Assembly (NCBI GenBank): GCA_964502525.1
Contig: CAZCXH010000010.1
Coordinates: forward strand, 1 to 56,252
Length of the DNA stretch: 56,252 nucleotides
Direction: 5' to 3'
Source: DATLYB01 sp964502525
GTDB lineage: Bacteria; Bacteroidota; Bacteroidia; Chitinophagales; CAIOSU01
Position numbers and translations under genes: made by a program. The notes under the pieces were generated by a model. That model was not told the DNA's origin. It saw only the letters and a list, made by a program, of their open reading frames with translations, and ran no database searches. Below, piece by piece: positions 1 to 6,271 of the stretch (the first letter of the stretch is position 1; every line of letters begins with the position of its first letter).

Positions 1-73
1 GTAGTCCCGCTCAGAATCGAACTGAGATATCAAGCTTCGGAGGCTTGCGTACTATCCATTGTACTACGGGACC
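1..73 (-). tRNA. tRNA-Arg (anticodon CCG), CCA end cut by window edge
   Basis: The reverse strand folds as a cloverleaf. The acceptor GGTCCCG pairs with CGGGACT, the D arm is GTAC/GTAC, the anticodon stem CAAGC/GCTTG carries a 7-nt loop CTCCGAA with anticodon CCG, and the T arm is CTCAG-TTCGATT-CTGAG. The discriminator is A at position 2, followed by one C at the window edge, so an encoded CCA cannot be judged. The short variable loop fits a class I tRNA. CCG reads the arginine codon CGG. Confidence 0.93.
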
Positions 74-147
74 TGATGATGATGCAAAAATAAGGAGCAT
101 CGGCACGAAGTTATCCCGAAACAAGCGTAAAAAACGAATTGTGATCT

Positions 148-232
148 GTCCGGAGGACTCCTGACTTCTTCGTAGGATATACCATTGGGCGCTATTCTGT
201 ACAAGTTCGGAACCTGTTTACCGATGGCATAT
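148..232. repeat. Dispersed intergenic hairpin element, copy 1
   Basis: This stretch resembles 6015-6113. Both carry a TCCGRAGGA-type arm, then GGATRTACCATYGGG, and end in AACCTGTTTACCGATGGCAT. In this copy CCATTGG near 182 can pair with CCGATGG near 221, and the upstream hairpin is more decayed than in copy 2. It lies between the tRNA and a lipoprotein gene. I see no ORF in it. Confidence 0.6.
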
Positions 233-336
233 AACCGGAACCACGGTTTTTATATAGCATCTGATGATTTTGCTTGTGTGAAAAGACACTTTTTTATCGC
301 ACATCATTAATTTTGGACGTCAAAATAATAAATCTG

Positions 337-1767
337 ATGAGAAAGTTGCTTCTCCGTATTTCAGCCATGTTCTTATTAATATATTGCAACAACAGTACCG
401 GTGAACATGTTGCTGCCCCAACAGATTCATCAGGAAAACCATTTGAGCTGAAGGTGAAAGCCAACGGTTTTGCCAATGGCTATGTCAAGCTGATGAATTT
501 CTATGCCGACCAAAATTTTATGCTTGATTCGGCATTGGCGGATGCCCAGGGAAATGTCGTTTTCAAGCAAGATACGCCTGTTTGGGAGGGGATGTTCTTT
601 GTTGTTTTTCCTGACCAGGCTTTTGTTCAGTTATTGGTCGGAAAGGATCAGCAGTTTTCAATCGAGTTCAGCAAATCCGACATCACCGGAACGATGAAGG
701 TTACCAATTCGCTTGACAACGAGTTGTTGTACAAGAACCTGAAGTTCGAACATGAATTACAGAAAAGATTCGATCCGGTCAACAAGCAGCTCGAAGCGCT
801 GAAAGAGGGAACCGATGAATTTAACAAAGTGCAAAAAGAGCAGGACAAACTCGTTGAGGAGAGAAAAGAACACGTAAAATGGCTGACCGACAATTATCCC
901 GATGCTTTTTTCACGAAATTCAAAATTGCCGGACAGAATCCCGATCTGAAAAGACCGCTTCGCCCTGATGGAACCGTGGATAAAGACGTGCAGGTGTATT
1001 ACTACCGCAACGAATTCTGGAACGGAGTTGACTTCAGTGATGTGAGGCTGCTGCGAACACCCGTTTACAGCAATAAACTGAAAAGGTACATCAAGGAACT
1101 AACGCCACAAATTGCCGACTCAATCATTAGATATGCGGATATCGTCACCGTAAAATCAAAGGCGAACAGAGAAATGTTCAAGTTCACCGCCAACTGGATA
1201 GCGCTTCAATATCAAAAGACGAAAACAATGGGGCTTGAGGCAGTGTATGTGCACATGATTGACAGGTACTGGACATTCGACCAGGCATGGTGGTCTGACT
1301 CCACTGAGATCAAGGGTTTGCGGGGAGATGTTGCGCTGATGAAGCCGAGCCTGATTGGGCAGACAGGGCAGGACATTCAGGCTAAAAACGAGTTCGGCCA
1401 ATTGATCTCCATGTATGACATTAAAACACCGGTGATCGTGCTTTACATCTTCTCGTATCACTGTGACAACTGCAAAAAGGAAACGCCCAAGCTGGTGAAA
1501 GTAATCAATGAATGGAAAGGAAGGGGAGTTGATTGCTTCACGCTCTGCCTGGATGATAAAGAAGACGAGTGGAAGAAATACCTGAAGGAAAACAATATGA
1601 ATTTTCATAACGTGATTGACTTCCAGCGGGAAAGCAAATATCACAGGAAATACCACATTGACGTCACGCCTGAAATCTATGTTCTCGATCAGAGCCGCAA
1701 GATTATTGCAAGCAACATCAATTCGGAGCAGTTGCCGGCAATCTTCGAAAGAGCGGGATTAAAATAG
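337..1767 (+). CDS. TlpA-like thiol-disulfide oxidoreductase lipoprotein (DUF4369/DUF5106-type N-terminus)
   Basis: A predicted envelope lipoprotein of 476 aa. I chose the ATG at 337, not 274, because it gives a clean signal peptide (MRKLLLRISAMFLLIYC) ending in a lipobox-like LIYC. The N-terminal ~130 residues resemble the DUF4369 beta domain common on Bacteroidota TlpA proteins. A charged helical middle part (many KEQDKLVEERKE-like stretches) fits a DUF5106-like linker. The C-terminal ~130 residues are a thioredoxin-like fold with active-site CDNC (C376 and C379) and a later cis-Pro region around DVTPEIYV. The likely role is thiol-disulfide exchange outside the inner membrane. The substrate is unknown. 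It stands alone, 78 bp before the glycosyltransferase pair. Confidence 0.85.
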   Translation: MRKLLLRISAMFLLIYCNNSTGEHVAAPTDSSGKPFELKVKANGFANGYVKLMNFYADQNFMLDSALADAQGNVVFKQDTPVWEGMFFVVFPDQAFVQLLVGKDQQFSIEFSKSDITGTMKVTNSLDNELLYKNLKFEHELQKRFDPVNKQLEALKEGTDEFNKVQKEQDKLVEERKEHVKWLTDNYPDAFFTKFKIAGQNPDLKRPLRPDGTVDKDVQVYYYRNEFWNGVDFSDVRLLRTPVYSNKLKRYIKELTPQIADSIIRYADIVTVKSKANREMFKFTANWIALQYQKTKTMGLEAVYVHMIDRYWTFDQAWWSDSTEIKGLRGDVALMKPSLIGQTGQDIQAKNEFGQLISMYDIKTPVIVLYIFSYHCDNCKKETPKLVKVINEWKGRGVDCFTLCLDDKEDEWKKYLKENNMNFHNVIDFQRESKYHRKYHIDVTPEIYVLDQSRKIIASNINSEQLPAIFERAGLK

Positions 1768-1845
1768 GACATGGTTTTTCGGTTTGCAATTTTCGGGTTG
1801 TAATTTCACAGGCAACTGTTCGAATTAAGAGCAGAGAAAACCGAA

Positions 1846-2757
1846 ATGTCCCGCGCTTTCTGCACAATAACAACGAAAAGCCATCTTTTCAAAGTTCATG
1901 CGCTCAATCATTCCCTCAGAAAGTTCGGTTCCGATTCACTGCATGCACTGGTGGTTGACGTGGCCGACAAATTTCAACTGCAGGAACAGCAGGGAGTAAT
2001 ATATCACACTTTGGATGAGATCGGAAATGAATCTCTTGTTAGCAAGCTGCTTAATAAGTATTCCCGGCAAGACCACATCCGGTGGTGCTCCAAACCATTG
2101 CTGATGCTGCATTTGCTGAAAGATGCCGAACGCCTGATATACCTGGATAACGATTTATTTTTTTACAATCCTTATGATTTTTTATTCGATTATCTCAAAA
2201 CAAGCAGCATTCTGCTTTCGCCCCACTGGCGCATCATTGATCCGGAGCGCGAGCAATTGTTCCTGATCACCAACTTCAGGGAAGGTGTTTACAACGCAGG
2301 CTTTATCGGAGTGAATCGGAACGCGATAAAAACGCTTGAATGGTGGGCGAAAGCCTGTCTTTACCGTTGTGAAAGAAATTTCTACTATGGCTTGTTTGAT
2401 GACCAGAAATATCTTGACATTATTCCTGCGATGGAGCCGCAAACGCATATCCTTCATCATAAGGGATGCAATGTTGCCGGATGGAACATTGGCAACTGCC
2501 CGCGAACCAAAGCGGGGAGCGAGGTTCTGATCGAAAACAAATACCCAATTATTTTCATGCACTATGTCAACGATACATTCTATCGGTTGCACAAAGGGCA
2601 AGACCCTTTGCTGAAGCCGCATTTCGAGAAATACCTGGAAACACTAAGACGTTTTAAGCCTGATTACGACTGGCTGCCAGAGGCAAGGCCTCCAAGCCGG
2701 CTCGCATGGTTTCGTTATTTTCGTTGGAGGTTTTATGAGTTGTTTAACAAAAAATAA
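1846..2757 (+). CDS. GT-A glycosyltransferase (GT8-like)
   Basis: A 303-aa cytosolic protein without membrane segments. It has the GT-A signature RLIYLDNDLFFYNP, where D101-N-D103 is a DxD metal/nucleotide-sugar motif. This is followed by YNAGFIGVNR, DDQKYLD and HHKGCNVAGWN, the order expected in GT8-like retaining transferases. It probably transfers a sugar from a UDP- or similar donor to a surface glycan. It ends 3 nt before the next glycosyltransferase, so the two are probably one operon. Donor and acceptor cannot be read from sequence. Confidence 0.8.
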   Translation: MSRAFCTITTKSHLFKVHALNHSLRKFGSDSLHALVVDVADKFQLQEQQGVIYHTLDEIGNESLVSKLLNKYSRQDHIRWCSKPLLMLHLLKDAERLIYLDNDLFFYNPYDFLFDYLKTSSILLSPHWRIIDPEREQLFLITNFREGVYNAGFIGVNRNAIKTLEWWAKACLYRCERNFYYGLFDDQKYLDIIPAMEPQTHILHHKGCNVAGWNIGNCPRTKAGSEVLIENKYPIIFMHYVNDTFYRLHKGQDPLLKPHFEKYLETLRRFKPDYDWLPEARPPSRLAWFRYFRWRFYELFNKK

Positions 2758-2760
2758 GGC

Positions 2761-3675
2761 ATGCTTCCAAAAATTTCCATAGTCACTCCGAACAAAAACG
2801 GTGGAAAATATCTGGAAGCCTGCATGCTGTCTATTCTGAACCAAGGCTATCCAAACCTGGAATACATTATTGTTGACGGAGGAAGCACTGACAACAGCAT
2901 TGATGTAATCAGGAAATATGAAAAACGGCTGGCATTTTGGACGAGCGGGCCTGATAAAAGCCCGGCAGATGCATTAAACAAAGGCTTCCAACGTTCCACC
3001 GGCAGCATTATGGCATGGCTGAACTCCGATGATCTGCTTTTTCCAGACAGCCTGAGAATAGTTGCGGATATTTTTGCATCATTCCCGGATGTTCAATGGA
3101 TAATGGGCAGACCGACCTTCGTTGACAGTGAAGGGAGTCTCATAAAAAGATTTTTTATCAATAAAGAACTGACACCGCGTCCGCCATTTGTCACTGAAAG
3201 CATGTTCACGGCATGGACGCGATGGTCGAAGCACCGCTTTTACAATCGTGACTTTCTCGCCATTCAGCAAGAATCCACTTTTTGGAGACGGGAGCTTTGG
3301 GAAAAATGCGGAAGCGGAATGAATGCGGATGCCCTGGCGTGCGACTTTGATTTATGGTTGCGATTTTTCGACTATGCGAGGCTTTACACCACAACCGCAG
3401 CCTTGGGCGGTTTCCGTTATCATTCAGACAAGCAGCTTTCCATTCACGAGAGAAAAAATTATGTAACGATTTGCCACGAGTTGCTGAACAAAAAACTCGC
3501 ATCTTTTCCAAAAGGAACGCTTGATAATTCAGAGGAGCGGTGGAGAAAAAGCCGCTTTTGGAAGATTTTTTTTTACTTTAATATACCGTTTTTGCGAAAA
3601 AGATATGCTGACCTGCTGGAGTTGCCGCCCTTAATCCGCTATTATTATGATTCAAAGAAATTGAAACCGTATTAG
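2761..3675 (+). CDS. Family 2 glycosyltransferase
   Basis: A 304-aa inverting GT2-type enzyme. The N-terminus KISIVTPNKNGGKYLEACM and the VDGGSTDNS motif (residues 38-46) form the nucleotide-binding part, and NSDD at 88-91 is the DxD-like metal site. A later DFDLWLRF region matches the ED/DxDLWLR acceptor-side motif of this family. It follows the GT8-like gene by 3 nt, which supports joint synthesis of one glycan. There is no signal peptide or membrane helix. Confidence 0.88.
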   Translation: MLPKISIVTPNKNGGKYLEACMLSILNQGYPNLEYIIVDGGSTDNSIDVIRKYEKRLAFWTSGPDKSPADALNKGFQRSTGSIMAWLNSDDLLFPDSLRIVADIFASFPDVQWIMGRPTFVDSEGSLIKRFFINKELTPRPPFVTESMFTAWTRWSKHRFYNRDFLAIQQESTFWRRELWEKCGSGMNADALACDFDLWLRFFDYARLYTTTAALGGFRYHSDKQLSIHERKNYVTICHELLNKKLASFPKGTLDNSEERWRKSRFWKIFFYFNIPFLRKRYADLLELPPLIRYYYDSKKLKPY

Positions 3676-3729
3676 CGCACCGTCAGGGCATATATGACTT
3701 TTGCCTGGAGATTTTCTGAAACTAAAACA

Positions 3730-4392
3730 ATGTCCAAGCCCGAATTATTCAAGCGAGTCCTCAATTACTTCCGCAAGCGCAATCCCGACCCCGAAACCGA
3801 ACTCGAGCATGCAGATCCTTATGAACTGCTGGTGGCTACCATTCTCTCCGCCCAGTGCACCGACAAGCGGGTGAACATGGTGACGCCTGCCCTGTTCGAG
3901 CGGTTTCCAACAGTTTTTGATTTGGCGAAAGCGACTTTCGATGATGTGTTTCCCTATATCAAAAGCGTGAGCTATCCGAATAATAAAACCAAACACCTTA
4001 TTGGCATGGCAGAGATGCTGGTGAAAGATTTCAAAGGAGAAGTGCCTGCCGATGCGGATGAATTGCAAAAACTTCCTGGTGTCGGGAGAAAGACTGCGCA
4101 CGTCATCACTGCCAACTTATTCAATCAGCCCAACCTTGCTGTTGACACTCACGTTTTTCGCGTGGCAAACAGAATCGGGCTGACGGTTTCAAAAAATCCT
4201 TTGCAAACGGAAAAACAACTTGTAAAATATATTCCTCCGAAAGAAATCCCAAACGCTCATCACTGGCTGATTTTGCACGGAAGGTACATCTGCGTTGCCC
4301 GCAATCCCAAATGTCAACAATGCGGGTTGACGGATGTTTGTAAATATTATCGCTCGCTTCACAAGAAGGAAAAGCGAAAAGTTTTAACTTAA
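3730..4392 (+). CDS. nth: Endonuclease III (DNA glycosylase/AP lyase)
   Basis: Excises oxidised pyrimidines and nicks at AP sites in base-excision repair. The 220-aa length is normal for Nth. The helix-hairpin-helix LPGVGRKTAHVI contains the catalytic Lys, and AVDTHVFRV contains the catalytic Asp. The 4Fe-4S loop C-x6-C-x2-C-x5-C is intact (CVARNPKCQQCGLTDVC). The start at 3730 (MSKPELFKRV) matches the family. An in-frame ATG at 3694 would add 12 residues that look unrelated. It sits 129 bp upstream of recA in the same direction. Confidence 0.95.
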   Translation: MSKPELFKRVLNYFRKRNPDPETELEHADPYELLVATILSAQCTDKRVNMVTPALFERFPTVFDLAKATFDDVFPYIKSVSYPNNKTKHLIGMAEMLVKDFKGEVPADADELQKLPGVGRKTAHVITANLFNQPNLAVDTHVFRVANRIGLTVSKNPLQTEKQLVKYIPPKEIPNAHHWLILHGRYICVARNPKCQQCGLTDVCKYYRSLHKKEKRKVLT

Positions 4393-4440
4393 CCGCCCAT
4401 TTAAAAGGTTTACCGTTTGCGGTTGATTAAACCCCGGACT

Positions 4441-4468
4441 GTAAACCGTAAACAGGAAACTGTAAACA
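4441..4468 (+). repeat. Heptameric GTAAACN array upstream of recA
   Basis: Four exact 7-nt steps are visible: GTAAACC, GTAAACA, GGAAACT, GTAAACA. A GGTTTAC near 4408 gives weak inverted symmetry. The same motif family in the opposite orientation occurs at 20069-20103, far from recA. It may therefore be a dispersed repeat rather than a recA operator. Confidence 0.6.
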
Positions 4469-4521
4469 TTACCTGAAAATTACAAACGGAAATAATTTAG
4501 AAAACACTTAAAACAAAGTTT

Positions 4522-5571
4522 ATGTCAGACAACAAAGAAAAACTCAAAGCTCTTCAACTCACGGTTGACAAACTCGAAAAGACATATGGCAAGGGCGCAG
4601 TGATGAAATTGGGCGACAGCAAGGTCGTTTCGGCTGATGTTATTCCCACCGGCTCGATCGGGTTGGATGTGGCATTGGGAATTGGCGGATTGCCTAAAGG
4701 CAGAATCGTGGAGATTTATGGACCTGAATCATCCGGCAAAACAACACTTGCCATTCACGCCATTGCGCAGGCGCAAAGAAAGGGAGGACTTGCCGCTATT
4801 ATTGATGCCGAGCATGCTTTTGATAAGACCTATGCTGAAAAACTGGGTGTTGATACGCAAAATCTTTTGATTTCACAGCCGGATGATGGCGAGCAGGCTT
4901 TGGATATTGCCGAGCATCTGATTCGTTCAGGCGCATTGGATATTGTGGTGATTGACTCCGTAGCAGCCCTCGTTCCCAGAGGCGAACTGGAAGGCGAAAT
5001 GGGCGAAAGCAAAATGGGATTGCAGGCGAGATTGATGTCACAGGCGATGCGCAAGCTCACCGGCTCCATCAGCAAAACGGGCTGCTGCTGCATCTTCATC
5101 AACCAGTTGCGTGAAAAGATCGGGGTGATGTTCGGAAATCCGGAAACAACCACAGGCGGCAACGCGCTGAAGTTTTATGCTTCCATTCGCCTTGACATCC
5201 GCAGAACAGCGCAGGTAAAAGACAAAGACGGCAACATCACTGCCAACCATGTAAAGGTGAAGGTGGTGAAAAACAAAATGGCGCCACCGTTCAGAACTGC
5301 CGAGTTCGACATCGTTTACGGACAAGGTATTTCCAAGACAGGTGAGATCGTTGACATTGGCGTTGAACTCAACATCATCCAAAAGAGCGGTTCCTGGTTT
5401 GCCTACGAGGGAACCAAACTCGGACAGGGAAGGGAATCGGTGATGGATTTGCTCAATGACAATCCCGAACTGGCTGACGAAATCGAAAAGAAGATAAAAG
5501 GCAAACTGCTTCAGTCACCCGGACAACCAATGCAGGAAAAGAAGGAAGCGAAGGAAGTGGAGGCTGAGTAA
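4522..5571 (+). CDS. recA: Recombinase RecA
   Basis: The strand-exchange ATPase for homologous recombination and the SOS co-protease, 349 aa, normal length. The Walker A motif GPESSGKT is at residues 67-74, Walker B LDIVVIDSVAAL ends around D145, and DNA-binding loop L2 contains FGNPETTTGGNALKFYAS. The C-terminal tail is acidic (KKEAKEVEAE), as in RecA generally. The ATG at 4522 gives MSDNKEKLKALQLTVDKLEK, the expected N-terminal helix. TAATTTAG at 4493-4500 is a weak TAnnTTTG-like -7 candidate. I do not see a clear LexA-type palindrome. Confidence 0.98.
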   Translation: MSDNKEKLKALQLTVDKLEKTYGKGAVMKLGDSKVVSADVIPTGSIGLDVALGIGGLPKGRIVEIYGPESSGKTTLAIHAIAQAQRKGGLAAIIDAEHAFDKTYAEKLGVDTQNLLISQPDDGEQALDIAEHLIRSGALDIVVIDSVAALVPRGELEGEMGESKMGLQARLMSQAMRKLTGSISKTGCCCIFINQLREKIGVMFGNPETTTGGNALKFYASIRLDIRRTAQVKDKDGNITANHVKVKVVKNKMAPPFRTAEFDIVYGQGISKTGEIVDIGVELNIIQKSGSWFAYEGTKLGQGRESVMDLLNDNPELADEIEKKIKGKLLQSPGQPMQEKKEAKEVEAE

Positions 5572-5599
5572 GAGAGGTAATTTTCTGCTGGTTTGAATC

Positions 5600-5857
5600 A
5601 TGAGAAAGTTATTGCAAACCCTTCTTATACTCATCACGATTCAATGTACAGGACAACAATTACCCGGCTTCGGGCTACCTGCCTGAATTATTATGATCCG
5701 TTTGATAATCCGGGAGACGATTTGGTTCAGCAGACTTCCTGAAAAAAGACCGATATTGATTCGCTGAACGCTCCATTGGTCAGGCAGATGCAAAACAGGG
5801 ATTTAACCTGAGACAATATGGAGGGTATTGATGATGTTTTTACTTATGGGCAGTTCT
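5600..5857 (+). pseudogene. Decayed 5' part of a small secreted or lipoprotein gene
   Basis: An ATG at 5600 opens 28 codons (MRKLLQTLLILITIQCTGQQ...) that look like a signal peptide with a lipobox-like IQC, then stop at 5686. Reading on in a shifted frame gives short peptide-like stretches (YYDPFDNPGDDLVQQTS, KKTDIDSLNAPLVRQMQ) broken by TGA codons. This pattern suggests a gene remnant. It runs into the inverted repeat at 5848. The parent family is not recognised. Confidence 0.35.
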
Positions 5858-5937
5858 AAAAATTACTCTTTTTATCGCCTCACCCCTTCCCTCTCCAGAA
5901 GGAGAGGGAGTAAGTGGTAGAATTTTTAGAACTGCCC
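5848..5937. repeat. 17-bp perfect inverted repeat enclosing a nested hairpin
   Basis: The left arm GGGCAGTTCTAAAAATT (5848-5864) and right arm AATTTTTAGAACTGCCC (5921-5937) are exact reverse complements. The 56-nt centre holds TCCCTCTCC-AGAA-GGAGAGGGA, a 9-bp hairpin of the common CTCACCCC...GGAGAGGG intergenic type. It may be a miniature mobile or REP-like element, or a structured terminator. No ORF is present. Confidence 0.7.
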
Positions 5938-6014
5938 TTATCTGAAAGCGGACTCGTTAATATAGAAGCGAAAATTTGTCGTGCGTCCCCTTGTAAATTG
6001 TGAGGACCGTGACC

Positions 6015-6113
6015 AGTCCGAAGGATTCCGGACTCCTTCGGAGGATGTACCATCGGGTACTATTTGATACTCCCGACTACTCGGGACGGAAACCTGTTTA
6101 CCGATGGCATACA
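6015..6113. repeat. Dispersed intergenic hairpin element, copy 2
   Basis: The better preserved copy of the element at 148-232. It contains TCCGAAGGA-ttccggac-TCCTTCGGA, a perfect 9-bp inverted repeat, and then CCATCGG pairing with CCGATGG near its end. Its last 20 nt, AACCTGTTTACCGATGGCAT, are shared exactly with copy 1. It lies in the 700-bp gap between recA and the next gene. Nothing coding is seen from 5938 to 6271. Confidence 0.65.
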
Positions 6114-6194
6114 AGGCTGCTTCTGCATTCATGAGTAAAAAACAGCTTATGGAAATTCCTGCATCGGCTTTAGAAATTTTTGCCGCAAAGTTCC

Positions 6195-6225
6195 TTTAAG
6201 TATTCATCGAATCTTTTTACATTCG
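6195..6225 (+). promoter_or_regulatory. Candidate Bacteroidota-type promoter
   Basis: TTTA at 6195-6198 and TACATTCG at 6218-6225 are separated by 19 nt. This approximates the TTTG-N19-TAnnTTTG pattern of Bacteroidota sigma factors. It would give a leader of roughly 40 nt before the ATG at 6272. The match is partial. Confidence 0.3.
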
Positions 6226-6271
6226 TGGTACCCTTCTGCAACCGGTTTTATCAAACTTCATAAAACAAAAA

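Noticed and set aside
274..336. Longer start of the TlpA-like gene
   Set aside because: The extra 21 residues precede and spoil a clean lipoprotein signal that starts at 337.
4405..4470. SOS box of recA
   Set aside because: The GTAAAC steps are direct repeats, not a spaced palindrome, and the same motif recurs far from repair genes.
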